DNA of 64,000 bases, taken from JAKAGZ01 sp963783855 (GTDB lineage: Bacteria > Bacteroidota > Ignavibacteria > Ignavibacteriales > Ignavibacteriaceae). Location: positions 62,001-126,000 of the forward strand of contig CAWAPE010000014.1 in the NCBI GenBank assembly GCA_963783855.1, in the 5' to 3' direction. Positions within the stretch are counted from its first letter, which is position 1. Every line of letters starts with the position of its first letter. Shown here piece after piece: positions 32,151 through 42,100 of the stretch. Made by a program: the position numbers and the translations under genes. The notes under the pieces are model-generated. The model was given only the letters and a program-made list of their open reading frames with translations. It ran no database searches and was not told the DNA's origin.

Positions 32151-33383
32151 TTGGATTACACGGATGAATTTAAATTATTAAAGAATGCCTATAAAAAAGA
32201 TGGCCCGGTAATCCGGGTCCCTGAACTTGGGATAAAAATCAGCAGAATTAATTTTTCCTCTGGAAATTACGGACTGTTCCAGAAAGAGCATATAGAAAAA
32301 CAAAACAATAATTTGTTTACTGCTCTTTTAAAATATTATCTCTCCAAGAATACATTTACAAATAAATATTTCTTTCGTGTTCTGGATGCCTCCGATGAAG
32401 AAATAAATGAGAATAAAGAATTTCAATATCTTCTTTTGCAAAAAGAAAACGAAACTAAATCTGATAATGTAATAATATTATTTCACGGTTTGAACGAACG
32501 CTCCTGGGAAAAATATCTTCCCTGGGCAACAGAACTAAACAAAATAACTGGCAAAGCTATTTTATTTTTTCCTATTGCTTTTCACATGAACAGAGCACCA
32601 GAATTCTGGAGTAATCCCCGGTTAATGGCAGAAGTTGCTAAAGAGCGACAAGCTTTATTTCCTGATGTTATCGATAACTCATTTGCCAATACTGCAATAA
32701 GCATAAGGCTGTCATATTCCCCAAAAAGATTTCTAATATCAGGACTTCAGACATATCATGATGTTTTAAGCCTGTTAAAAGAAATAAAAAATGATAAACA
32801 CCAACTGATTAATAAAGAGGCAGGAATTGACATCTTCAGTTATTCTATGGGAGCATTTCTTGGAGAAATGTTAATGATGATAAATTCAGGGAATTACTTC
32901 GATAATTCTAAACTATTTATTTTTTGCGGCGGCCCAACATTAGATCTGATGACTCCCGTTTCAAGAGCAATTATTGATAGCGAAGCTGATTCTGCCTTAA
33001 GAAATTATTTTCTGAATAATTTTTTGGAAAAAATAAATGGGGATGAAATACTAAGAAATTATTTCCAAAAACACATGGCTGAGACTGAATACCTGAAATC
33101 ATTTATACAATATGAAAACAACCAGAATTTACGGGAAAAAAGGTTAAATGAACTAAAGGATCAGATTTCCATACTTGCACTTATAAAAGATAACGTGATT
33201 CCTGCAAACAGCGTCTCTAAAACATTTGAAAAATTTAAAACTAAACTTTCAAATATTAAATATTTAAATTTTGAACACAAATACAGCCACGAAAACCCTT
33301 TCCCTGTTTCAGAAAAAGAAAAAGCAATTATTGATCTGAATTTCAAAAACAGCTTTAAGTTAGCCGGAAGTTTTCTTTCCTGA
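32151..33383 (+). CDS. alpha/beta-hydrolase-fold protein (DUF6051-like)
   Basis: 410 residues, starting at TTG 32151; no nearby in-frame ATG exists and GGGGGGAAAG lies immediately before. The alpha/beta hydrolase core shows oxyanion strand IILFHGLNERSW (about 109-120), nucleophile elbow FSYSMGAF where the first Gly is Ser, an Asp-containing loop LIKDNVIP and the C-terminal His-bearing EHKYSHENPFP. So a Ser-Asp-His triad is plausible despite the divergent elbow. It is translated 19 bases after the tandem-MerR regulator, its probable regulator. Ester, lipid or peptide substrates are all possible; function unknown. Confidence 0.75.
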   Translation: MDYTDEFKLLKNAYKKDGPVIRVPELGIKISRINFSSGNYGLFQKEHIEKQNNNLFTALLKYYLSKNTFTNKYFFRVLDASDEEINENKEFQYLLLQKENETKSDNVIILFHGLNERSWEKYLPWATELNKITGKAILFFPIAFHMNRAPEFWSNPRLMAEVAKERQALFPDVIDNSFANTAISIRLSYSPKRFLISGLQTYHDVLSLLKEIKNDKHQLINKEAGIDIFSYSMGAFLGEMLMMINSGNYFDNSKLFIFCGGPTLDLMTPVSRAIIDSEADSALRNYFLNNFLEKINGDEILRNYFQKHMAETEYLKSFIQYENNQNLREKRLNELKDQISILALIKDNVIPANSVSKTFEKFKTKLSNIKYLNFEHKYSHENPFPVSEKEKAIIDLNFKNSFKLAGSFLS

Positions 33384-33384
33384 A

Positions 33385-33834
33385 TTAGCCGATTAATCTT
33401 CTATGATAGTTTATTTGTCCCAGATGATAATTTAAATGCCCAGTAAGATGAACAAGAAAAAACTCCGTTTTCATTTTCCCCTTGTTCTTAAATACTTCAA
33501 GTGGATAGTCATTATTAAAATCTTCCTCGTTCATTTTTCCCACTGTGTTTTTAATTGTTACAATAGTTTTATCAATTTCCCCTAACATTTCTTGCCTGGG
33601 AATATCTTTGTTCGAAAATTCCTTTTCGCGTTGTCTTACATACCCGCTATTTCCAAGCGTTGATCCTATAAAATGATTTAAATTACCAAGCAGGTGTAAG
33701 ACAAGATTACCGGCTGAATTGTTAATCTCTTTTTCCGTTATCCATAATTTAGATTCAGCTGTGTAAAGATTAATCTCATCTTTTAACCTCGTTAAATCCC
33801 TTTCAAAGAGTTCGATTATTGAATTTTTCAACAT
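33385..33834 (-). CDS. DUF1572/DinB-like protein
   Basis: 149 residues of the DinB-related four-helix bundle: IIELFERDLTRLKDEINLY, LVLHLLGNLNHFIGSTLG with metal-ligand His residues and the C-terminal VHLTGHLNYHLGQINYHRR, where three His line one helix. Stand-alone in Bacteroidota genomes with unknown role; metal-binding is likely from the His pattern. Ends two bases from the hydrolase gene on the other strand. Confidence 0.8.
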   Translation of the reverse strand: MLKNSIIELFERDLTRLKDEINLYTAESKLWITEKEINNSAGNLVLHLLGNLNHFIGSTLGNSGYVRQREKEFSNKDIPRQEMLGEIDKTIVTIKNTVGKMNEEDFNNDYPLEVFKNKGKMKTEFFLVHLTGHLNYHLGQINYHRRLIG

Positions 33835-34027
33835 AATATCACCAAATTGTTAAATGTTGAATTAAAATAGTTATTTCACACTAAAATCCAATACTGATAT
33901 TTCATTCTAAAAAAAGAGGAAACCTTTTTACAATGATTTTTGTTTTAATTAACCACGAGAGTAAATAGGAATAACACTCTGCAAAGTTCTACATAAAAAT
34001 TAAATTATCCTTTTAAAATAGATAAAT

Positions 34028-35002
34028 ATGCAAAATCTAGACGTCATACATAAAGAGGACATTTATCCTCACTCTTCGTTTTTTGCGGAAACGTTGAACA
34101 TTATTTCCAGCACAAAAGAGAAAACTTACGAGCGGGTATTTCAGAAAAATAATGCTACCGGGAAAAAACCCCTGTTATGGATTAACAATCCCCAATACTA
34201 TTTTACTCAAACTGAATTAAAGGAAGACGACAGGATAAACTCCAAAAACATAAATGTCTTTGTAACTGGGTGCAATGCAGAATGTGCCAATATTTTTGCC
34301 CATAAAAAATTTAAGACTTACAAGGCTGCCAAAGAAGCTGTGCTCAAAACAGAAATAAACCACTTCAGCAAAAAATCCGTCAAAGAATTAATTCGGTACG
34401 GTTCCAAAAGAGGTTTTGTACAGGAGGTAAAATTTTCACACGAAAACAAGATCAAACTGGAATTATTCAAATCAAGATGCACACATGGTAAAGAACCGCA
34501 ACTAAAATATTTTTTTAACGATCAGTTTCTGCCGGATACCCGCCTTTTTGTATTTACAGAAAAATCCGGAAAGTGGGCGGGAGCAATTTTGACTGCCAAA
34601 ATAAGTAACGCACAAATTAGAACTGACCTGCTTCTTAGAAGAAAAGATGCACCAAAAGGCGTAATGGAGTTTCTTATTTATTCAATTTTTAATCAGCTTA
34701 AATCTGAAGGGGCCAGGAGCTGGAGTCTTGGCGATGTGCCTTACATCATATATAACAGTAAAGTCTTTTCAAATGAATTTTTCATTAACTTCGCCGGAAG
34801 ACGTTTACGTTATGCCTATAATTACCTCGGGCTTTACAATTTCAAAAATAAATTTAATCCTGACTGGTACGATTCATACATCTGCACGAATTCTTCTTTC
34901 CCTTTATTATCTCTGTTCAATATTGCAAGGATGAGCAATCTCACGAAACTTATTTTATTTAAATTCAGAAATATTCCTCTTAAACTCGCCTCATTTTTGT
35001 AA
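34028..35002 (+). CDS. DUF2156 (MprF C-terminal-like) acyltransferase
   Basis: 324 residues with the GNAT-related DUF2156 fold found at the C-terminus of MprF, which transfers aminoacyl groups from tRNA to phosphatidylglycerol. Signature strands: LIRYGSKRGFVQEVK, SGKWAGAILTAKIS, and the C-terminal RSWSLGDVPYIIYN with the conserved Leu-Gly block, and MEFLIYSIFNQLKSEGA. It lacks the MprF flippase membrane half. The following two genes form an ABC exporter of the bacitracin type, so a role in envelope modification or cationic-peptide tolerance is inferred, not shown. Confidence 0.7.
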   Translation: MQNLDVIHKEDIYPHSSFFAETLNIISSTKEKTYERVFQKNNATGKKPLLWINNPQYYFTQTELKEDDRINSKNINVFVTGCNAECANIFAHKKFKTYKAAKEAVLKTEINHFSKKSVKELIRYGSKRGFVQEVKFSHENKIKLELFKSRCTHGKEPQLKYFFNDQFLPDTRLFVFTEKSGKWAGAILTAKISNAQIRTDLLLRRKDAPKGVMEFLIYSIFNQLKSEGARSWSLGDVPYIIYNSKVFSNEFFINFAGRRLRYAYNYLGLYNFKNKFNPDWYDSYICTNSSFPLLSLFNIARMSNLTKLILFKFRNIPLKLASFL

Positions 35003-35047
35003 CAATTACATTCCTCAATTCGTCTTTACAGAAACAATTGAGAAGCA

Positions 35048-35956
35048 ATGCAAAATTACATCGAAACCAACCATCTGGATTTTTCCTTTGGTAACCTGAA
35101 AGTTTTAAACGACCTGAGTATTAATGTTTCGCAGGAAAGTATATATGGGTTTTTAGGGCCCAACGGTGCAGGAAAATCCACTACTATACGGGCTTTGCTC
35201 GGGTTATATAAAACCAACGGAGATCACGTAAAGATTTTCGGTAAAAGAATTAATAATGAAAATTTATCAATTCTAAAAAGAATTGGAGCACTTGTAGAAT
35301 CTCCCACATTATATGATCATTTATCCGGTTTCGATAACCTGGAAATAACCCGAAAACTAAGGGGCCTACCAAAAAACAGAACGGCAGAAGCCCTTAAAAC
35401 TGTAAACCTGCTTCAGGATGCCAGGCGCGCTGTTAAACATTATTCAATGGGAATGAAACAGCGTCTGGGTCTCGCTCTCACAATCATTTCAGAACCGGAA
35501 TTATTAATACTGGATGAACCGACAAACGGACTCGATCCTCACGGAATTATTGAAATAAGAGAATTACTGTTATCTCTTAAAAAAGAAAAAGGTACCACGA
35601 TTTTTATTTCAAGCCATATTCTAAGTGAGATAGAACGAATAGCTTCTCACGTTGGAATAATTAATAAAGGGAAACTTCTTTTCCAGGGCGCTCTGGAAGA
35701 ATTAAGAGAAATTGGCGTAAGCACGGTGTTTATTGAAACCAGTGAGCCTGAAAGGGGATTAAAATTACTGCAGGAAAATAATTTCCCCAAGTCAAAATTA
35801 AAAGAGACCAACCTTATCGAAACCGATATAGAAAACAAAGAAGAAATAAATATTATAACAAGACTATTAGTAAAAAATGAAATCCCTGTTTTGGGAATCA
35901 ATAATTCAAAAAAAGATCTAGAACAATTATTTCTCGATATAACAAAAACGAATTGA
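35048..35956 (+). CDS. BcrA-like ABC transporter ATP-binding protein
   Basis: 302 residues: Walker A GPNGAGKSTT (about 38-47), signature YSMGMKQRLGLAL, Walker B LLILDEPTNGLDPHG and H-loop SSHILSEIERI. The 220-300 tail is the extra domain of the BcrA/DrrA group, which export bacitracin-like antibiotics or modify lantibiotic resistance. Cytosolic; pairs with the permease one base downstream. Confidence 0.92.
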   Translation: MQNYIETNHLDFSFGNLKVLNDLSINVSQESIYGFLGPNGAGKSTTIRALLGLYKTNGDHVKIFGKRINNENLSILKRIGALVESPTLYDHLSGFDNLEITRKLRGLPKNRTAEALKTVNLLQDARRAVKHYSMGMKQRLGLALTIISEPELLILDEPTNGLDPHGIIEIRELLLSLKKEKGTTIFISSHILSEIERIASHVGIINKGKLLFQGALEELREIGVSTVFIETSEPERGLKLLQENNFPKSKLKETNLIETDIENKEEINIITRLLVKNEIPVLGINNSKKDLEQLFLDITKTN

Positions 35957-35957
35957 T

Positions 35958-36734
35958 ATGACTTCATTTTTAATTGCACTAAAAAGTTCAGTATTAACTG
36001 AAATAACAAAACAGAAGAAAACCCTTGCGCTGTGGGGAGCTATTCTTGCACCGTTATTTGTTGTAACTGTAAATTTCTTAATCTTTTTTTCACACCCTGA
36101 ATTGCTGAAAAAAGCAGAGACAAATCCATGGCTTAAAATAGCGGGTAATGCAAGCAATATTTACTCAATCTTAATGCTGCCATTACTCATTACTTTGGTT
36201 GCATTTATTGTTAACAATGTTGAACACAAATCTAACGGCTGGAAACATCTCTTTGCTCTTCCTGTAAGCAGGGCCAATATTTATATTGGTAAAATAGTAG
36301 TTGCATCCGGACTGGTGTTTTTATCTCTCGCTCTTTTCGATGTGTTTTTGATTTTATCCGGTAAAATGCTGGCTTCACTCCACCCGGAAATACATTTTGA
36401 AAACTTCGCCATGAATAATGAAATTATTATAACCAGCATCAAAATTTTTCTGGCTTCGCTGTTTATATTAATGATACAATTTGTAATTAGTATAAATTCT
36501 AAAAACTTTCTTGTTTCCATCGGTATTGGTGTAGCAGGAACAATTGGAACATCGATGGTGCTGAGCTGGGAACACAGCAACTGGATACCATACGCTTTAC
36601 CAATGTGGGCATCACAGGATTTATACAAAATGGATTTTTCTTTTTTGAAGGAAGTGATTCTTTATAGTATTGCCGGAAGTACTATAATTTTTGCAATTGG
36701 CTTGATTTTTTTAAGAAAGAAAAACATTAATTAA
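35958..36734 (+). CDS. ABC-2-type permease subunit, BcrB-like
   Basis: 258 residues with six hydrophobic segments, starting one base after the ATPase stop. The LFALPVSRANIYIGKIVV segment (about residues 93-110) is the usual coupling region of ABC-2 exporters. Substrate unknown; the neighbouring DUF2156 gene suggests envelope or antimicrobial-peptide stress. A bidirectional terminator (36735-36766) follows. Confidence 0.85.
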   Translation: MTSFLIALKSSVLTEITKQKKTLALWGAILAPLFVVTVNFLIFFSHPELLKKAETNPWLKIAGNASNIYSILMLPLLITLVAFIVNNVEHKSNGWKHLFALPVSRANIYIGKIVVASGLVFLSLALFDVFLILSGKMLASLHPEIHFENFAMNNEIIITSIKIFLASLFILMIQFVISINSKNFLVSIGIGVAGTIGTSMVLSWEHSNWIPYALPMWASQDLYKMDFSFLKEVILYSIAGSTIIFAIGLIFLRKKNIN

Positions 36735-36766
36735 AAAAGTCGCTAATTAAAGTATTGGCGACTTTT
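36735..36766. terminator. bidirectional terminator between convergent genes
   Basis: AAAAGTCGC (36735-36743) pairs with GCGACTTTT (36758-36766), flanked by A and T runs, between the ABC permease and the DUF302 gene. Confidence 0.75.
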
Positions 36767-36789
36767 AAAAATGGATCAGTGTAATTTTA

Positions 36790-37176
36790 TCAAAGGTTAT
36801 CAATTACTTTTTTGAGTTTGTCTCTTACTTCCACTGCAACCGAACCAAGCGATTCGTTTTGAACTGCCTGCATTGAAGCTATAGGATCAACTGCAGAAAC
36901 TTCTACTTTACCATCACTGTTTTCTTCAACTATAACATTACACGGAAGCATGATACCAATTTTATCTTCTGCCTGTAAAGCCTGGTATGCGAAAGGAGGA
37001 TTGCATGCGCCGAGAATTTTATATTTCTTAAAATCCACATCAAGTTTTTTCTTCAGTGTTTCTTTAACATCAATTTCTGTAAGTACTCCGAAACCCTCTT
37101 CTTTCAATTTTGCCGTAACTTTTTCTATTGCACTATCGAAATCTTCATTTATAGTTTTACTAAAATAATAACTCAT
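36790..37176 (-). CDS. DUF302 protein
   Basis: 128 residues of the DUF302 fold: KLKEEGFGVLTEIDVKETL, the DFKKYKILGACNPPFAYQAL block, GIMLPCNVIVEE and a C-terminal AVDPIASM segment. Members have a ferredoxin-like alpha/beta sandwich and may bind metals or heme via the conserved Cys/Asn-Pro; no enzyme activity known. AAAGGAGAATAAA before the ATG supports the start. Confidence 0.88.
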   Translation of the reverse strand: MSYYFSKTINEDFDSAIEKVTAKLKEEGFGVLTEIDVKETLKKKLDVDFKKYKILGACNPPFAYQALQAEDKIGIMLPCNVIVEENSDGKVEVSAVDPIASMQAVQNESLGSVAVEVRDKLKKVIDNL

Positions 37177-37244
37177 TTTATTCTCCTTTATAACTCATTT
37201 TTGTTTTTAATGTGATGCATAGAAAGCATTTTGGTTTCATTATT

Positions 37245-37275
37245 TGCGTAGAGACAGGGCTTGCCCTGTCCCTAT
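37245..37275. repeat. GACAGGGC/GCCCTGTC palindromic repeat
   Basis: TAGAGACAGGGC-TT-GCCCTGTCCCTA forms near-perfect inverted arms in the gap between the DUF302 start and the M23 gene's stop. This form recurs dispersed in many bacterial genomes; here it may also terminate the M23 transcript. Confidence 0.5.
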
Positions 37276-37278
37276 AGT

Positions 37279-37971
37279 TTAATTCAATTTTTCTATTTTC
37301 AATATCAGATTCGGATCGGGACATATGTTCAGGTAATATTCCTTTTCTGAAGGAGTGCAAACACCGGGGAAATCACCTTTTTTGTCGAGCATATCAGTAA
37401 TTAACTGAAAATGTAGGTGCGGTGGCCAGCCAACATTTACTGCCGGGTCCCCAAATTCTGCAATTTTTTGGCCTTTTTTAATTTCCTTTCCTTCAAAAAG
37501 TCCATTAAGCGAATTTAAACTTAAATGCCCGTAAAGTGTGTAGAAAACTTCACCATTTAAATTATGTTCTAAAATTATTGTCGGGCCGTAATCCCCGAAA
37601 GAAGAGTTGTTCTGAAAACTGTGTACTTTTCCGTTTAAGGGAGCAAATATTTCTGTGCCTGCCTCCGCCGTTATATCAATACCCAGATGAACAGATCGGT
37701 ACTCTTCACCGCTCTTAAAAACTTCACTTCTCTTATAAATAGAGCGACTCTCCGCGTATCCGCCAACACCAACTTCTGCATTATTTTCCTTCAGTTTCTC
37801 AAAACTGAAATCAATAAATTTTTGCAGGTCAGAAAAATCCTGTTCTTTCAACTCTTCGTTCGAATCAGAAAAATCAAAAACATAAACGTCCGGACCGTGA
37901 AGATCGAAAGGAACCACGCTCACAAATTGATGTGCGTTTAATGTTTCTATTAGGTTTTGGTTTGAAGTCAT
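37279..37971 (-). CDS. M23-family (LytM) metallopeptidase-domain protein without signal peptide
   Basis: 230 residues. LytM zinc site: HLGIDITAEAGTEIFAPLNG with His and Asp ligands (about 125-129), YTLYGHLS, and HLHFQ near residue 197. There is no signal peptide or membrane helix, so it is predicted cytosolic, unusual for a peptidoglycan hydrolase. Related domains occur fused to aminotransferase/kinase proteins in Bacteroidota, so the real substrate could be small. No operon partner is close. Confidence 0.85.
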   Translation of the reverse strand: MTSNQNLIETLNAHQFVSVVPFDLHGPDVYVFDFSDSNEELKEQDFSDLQKFIDFSFEKLKENNAEVGVGGYAESRSIYKRSEVFKSGEEYRSVHLGIDITAEAGTEIFAPLNGKVHSFQNNSSFGDYGPTIILEHNLNGEVFYTLYGHLSLNSLNGLFEGKEIKKGQKIAEFGDPAVNVGWPPHLHFQLITDMLDKKGDFPGVCTPSEKEYYLNICPDPNLILKIEKLN

Positions 37972-37983
37972 AATATTTATGAA

Positions 37984-38085
37984 ACTCTCCCTAAATCCCT
38001 CTCTTAAAAGGAAGGGACTTTTTAAATTCTCTGTTCTTCCCCCTTTCTCATATTAAGTGAAGTGGTAGGAGGTGAGTAGTTTTTA
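37984..38085. repeat. CCCTAAATCCCTCTC-type intergenic repeat
   Basis: The gap contains CTCCCTAAATCCCTCTC with the purine complement AAGGAAGGGACTTT and a pyrimidine block TTCTTCCCCCTTTCTC: a fragment of the purine/pyrimidine-rich repeat widespread between Bacteroidota-type genes. Confidence 0.45.
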
Positions 38086-38093
38086 ATTTATAA

Positions 38094-38507
38094 TCAATCA
38101 CCCGGCATTTTTACAGGAGCTTTCACCGTTACATCACCCGCATATTTAAAGTGAAGAACAAATTCTGCAGAAGCTCCCATTTTAAGATCTTCTTTTAAAT
38201 TCATCACCATTACGTGATAACCGCCCGGTTTAAATTCTAGAGTTGATCTTGAATTTACCGGTATGGCTTTTATCTCCCGCATACCCATCATACCGTCTTT
38301 CTTAAAAGTCTCATGCATCTGCACCATTTTTGCCACGCCCGATTTTACCGAAAGTAGTGTGTCTGCTTTATCGGCGTTGTTTTCTACCCTAAAATAAAAT
38401 GCGGTGTTCATTCCTTTTCCTGCGGGACGAACCCATCCATCTTTTACTTCAAGTTTTCCACTATAGGAAAAATTAAGCAATGAAATTAAAATCATTAAAA
38501 TATACAT
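38094..38507 (-). CDS. PCu(A)C copper chaperone
   Basis: 137 residues with a short signal peptide and the copper motif MHETFKKDGMMGM followed 20-odd residues later by GGYHVMVM: the H(M)x10Mx21HxM arrangement of periplasmic PCu(A)C proteins. It inserts copper into the CuA site of cytochrome oxidase. The start has AAGGACTTGTT; nine bases separate it from the SCO1-like gene upstream, its natural partner. Confidence 0.92.
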   Translation of the reverse strand: MYILMILISLLNFSYSGKLEVKDGWVRPAGKGMNTAFYFRVENNADKADTLLSVKSGVAKMVQMHETFKKDGMMGMREIKAIPVNSRSTLEFKPGGYHVMVMNLKEDLKMGASAEFVLHFKYAGDVTVKAPVKMPGD

Positions 38508-38516
38508 AACAAGTCC

Positions 38517-39113
38517 TTATCTAATTCTATTAATATCTTTTATTAATTCGGTCCTGTTGGCTGTGCTTCCTTTATACTCTGCACGAATCTTCCCTTCAGG
38601 ATCCATAACGCTTATCCTGTCGGTGTGAATAAAAAAGTAAGAAGTATCACCATCTGTTACAGTTGTATCACCGGGAATAGCGTATATATTACAATCCTTA
38701 AGCAGAGATTTAATTACCTTTTTATTCCCTGTAAGAAATCTAAACTCTTTTGTATTTATTCCTCTTACATCTGCATATTTTTTTAGAACTTCGGGAGAAT
38801 CTCTATCCGGATCAAAAGAAATATCCAAATAAGTTACATCGTCCGCACCCTGTTTCTCCAGTTCCTTTTTCACCAGATTAATGTTGTGGGTTGTCATTGG
38901 ACAAATATCAGGACAATGGGTATAAATAAACCCAAGGACAACGGTCTTTCCTTTAAAATCACCTGGGAAGTGCACAATTGAACTATCTGTATCTATAAGT
39001 GTGTAATCTTTTCCGCTCAAATCATGTATTACATCAGGTTTGCTGCTGCACCCTATAAGAAAGAAAGTGAGGAGAATAAAAGTAGAAGAAACTGCAATTT
39101 TTATTTTTTTCAT
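38517..39113 (-). CDS. SCO1/SenC-like copper-binding lipoprotein
   Basis: 198 residues from ATG 39113 (a TTG at 39131 is less likely). Lipobox FFLIGC then a thioredoxin-like fold with the copper ligands CPDIC (CxxxC; in GFIYTHCPDICPMTT) and the distal His in YFFIHTDRISV. SCO proteins deliver copper to cytochrome c oxidase. The distal Asp-Pro strand DISFDPDRDSPE is normal. Co-transcribed with PCu(A)C. Confidence 0.92.
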   Translation of the reverse strand: MKKIKIAVSSTFILLTFFLIGCSSKPDVIHDLSGKDYTLIDTDSSIVHFPGDFKGKTVVLGFIYTHCPDICPMTTHNINLVKKELEKQGADDVTYLDISFDPDRDSPEVLKKYADVRGINTKEFRFLTGNKKVIKSLLKDCNIYAIPGDTTVTDGDTSYFFIHTDRISVMDPEGKIRAEYKGSTANRTELIKDINRIR

Positions 39114-39184
39114 TGGAACCCGCCTAATCAATTCATGTCAATTACCTTACAAAATTAACACTTTTTATGTTCCAATATTTCGGA

Positions 39185-42100
39185 TTATTCCCCAGGTTCG
39201 TAATTCAAAATCGGAGAAAGCCATCTTTCGGCCTCTTCAAGGCTCATTCCTTTTCTTTTATGATAATCCATTACCTGGTCTTTTCCGATTTTTCCCACCG
39301 TAAAATATTTTGAGTCGGGGTGTGCAAAATACAAGCCGCTAACGGAAGCTGCAGGATACATTGCGAAGGATTCCGTTAATTTAATTCCGGTGTTTCTCTC
39401 TGCGTCCAGTAAACTAAAAATTATTGGTTTCTCTGTGTGATCCGGTTGTGCAGGATAACCGGGAGCCGGACGAATTCCGCGATATTGTTCTTTTACAAGA
39501 TCCACGTTGTCAAATTTTTCATCCGGTGCATATCCCCAATATTTTTTTCTTACAAGCTCGTGAAGGTGTTCCGCAAATGCTTCGGCAAGCCTGTCGGCAA
39601 GTGCCTTTGTCATAATACTGTTATAGTCATCATGATCTTTATCAAATCTTTCAATCAGCTTTTCTATCCCTATTCCCGCTGTAACTGCAAATGCTCCGAT
39701 GTAATCTTTCTTTCCCGATTCCTTTGGTGCAACAAAATCCGCAAGAGCAAGATTCGGAAGCCCATCTGATTTTTGCGTCTGTGTTCTGATTGTATGCAGA
39801 ACTCTTTTCACACCTTTTCTTGTATCATCGGAATATACTTCAATGTCGTCATTTCCAACTGTGTTCGCAGGGAAGAGTCCCAAAACGCCGTTTGCAGTTA
39901 AAGACTTGTTCTTAATAATTTCATCCAGGAGCTTATTAGCATCATCAAATAATTTTTTTGCTTCCTTACCCGCTTTTTCATTATTCAATATATCAGGATA
40001 TTTTCCTTTCATTTCCCAGGTCGAGAAAAATGGAGTCCAGTCAATATATTTACGCAAAGTTTCGAGAGAAAATTCTTTTAGAACTGTAACCCCAATATTG
40101 TCAGGTTTAACTATTTCTGTTTTTTCCCAATCGACCTTTAATTTGTTTTCTCTGGCTCGTTCAATTGTTAAATAATTTTTTGCTTCTTTTTTCTTTAAAT
40201 GATTTTCTCTCAATTTCGTGTATTCATCTTTTATTCCACTACTAAAATTATCTCTTACCTTTTTATCATCACTAATTAGGCTGCTGACCACGGGTACACT
40301 TCGGGATGCATCAAGCACGTGAACTGTTGTACCTTTATAGTTGGGGGCAATTCTAACCGCGGTATGTATTCTTGAAGTAGTGGCTCCTCCAATCAATAAT
40401 GGAACTTTAAAGCCCCGGCGCTCCATTTCTTTTGCAACATGAGCCATTTCATCAAGAGATGGAGTGATAAGTCCGCTGAGTCCTATAACATCAACTTTTT
40501 CATCTATTGCTGTCTGAAGAATTTTTTCTGTTGACACCATGACACCGAGATCAATTACGTTATAATTATTGCAGCCTAAAACTACGCCAACAATATTTTT
40601 CCCGATGTCATGAACATCACCTTTTACTGTAGCGAGCAAAACCTTACCGGCTTCGCGTGTATCATTGGATGCAGCTTTTTCTTCCTCTATAAAAGGGAAA
40701 AGATACGCAACTGCTTTCTTCATCACACGAGCACTTTTAACGACTTGCGGTAAAAACATTTTTCCGGAACCAAAAAGATCACCAACAACATTCATCCCGT
40801 CCATAAGCGGTCCTTCGATTACTTCGAGGGGTTTTGAATATTGTTTGCGGGCTTCTTCTGTATCTTCTTCTATATAATCTACAATTCCTTTAACTAATGA
40901 ATGTTTTAATCTTTCCTGAACTGTTCCGTTTCTCCATTCATCTTTTTTGACTTCAGTCTTGCCCTTTTGTTTTACAGTTTCAGCAAAATCAACGAGACGT
41001 TCAGTCGCATCTTTCCTTCTGTTAAGTAGTACATCTTCAACAAGCTTTAAAAGATCTTTTGGAATTTCTTCGTAAACCTCTAGCTGACCTGCATTTACGA
41101 TACCCATATCCATTCCGGCTTTTATTGCATGGAACAGGAATGACGAGTGCATTGCCTCGCGCACCAGGTTATTTCCACGGAAGGAAAATGAGATATTGCT
41201 AACGCCGCCACTTACTTTTGCTAATGGTAAATTTTGTTTTATCCAGCGTGTTGCTTCTATATAATCCACTGCGTAATTATTGTGCTCTTCAATTCCGGTG
41301 GCAACTGTTAAAACGTTTGGATCAAAAATTATCTCCTGTGGTGGAAATCCTATTTTTTCAGTTAAAATTTTATAGGCTCTTTTACAGACATCTATTCTTC
41401 TCTGCAATGAATCTGCCTGCCCACCTTCATCGAAAGCCATCACAATTACGGCGGCACCATATTGCAAAACTTTTCTGGCTCGTTCTTTAAAAACTTCCTC
41501 ACCTTCTTTCAGGCTGATAGAATTAACTATGCATTTTCCTTGAACGCACCGAAGCCCCGATTCAATAACTGACCATTTTGATGAATCGATCATTACAGGA
41601 AGCTTTGCAATATCCGGTTCTGCCTGCAAAAGGTTCAGAAATTTTTTCATGGCTTCTTCAGAATCAAGCAAACCCTCATCCATATTTACATCAAGAACCT
41701 GCGCTCCTCCTTCAACCTGGTTTCGCGCAACGGCCAAAGCAGCTTCATAATCTCCGGCAAGTATTAATTTTTCAAATTTCTTTGAGCCTGTTACATTTGT
41801 TCTTTCGCCAACATTCACAAAATTTGAATCAGGGCGAACAACGAGCGGCTCGAGTCCGCTTAATCTCAAATATTTTTTAACTTCGGGAAGTTCTCTCGGT
41901 TTGAATTTAGAGACCATTTTAGCTATTGCGGAAATATGATCCGGCGTTGTTCCACAGCATCCGCCCACAATATTAAAGAAATTAGCTTCTGCGTATTCCT
42001 TTAACAGGGAAGTCATTGTTCCCGGCATTTCATCATATTCACCCATTTCATTCGGAAGGCCAGCGTTTGGATAAATACTTACAAAGCAATTCGCGATATT

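Noticed and set aside
39437..39769. 110-codon plus-strand ORF within metH
   Set aside because: Antisense shadow of a well-supported metH C-terminal domain.
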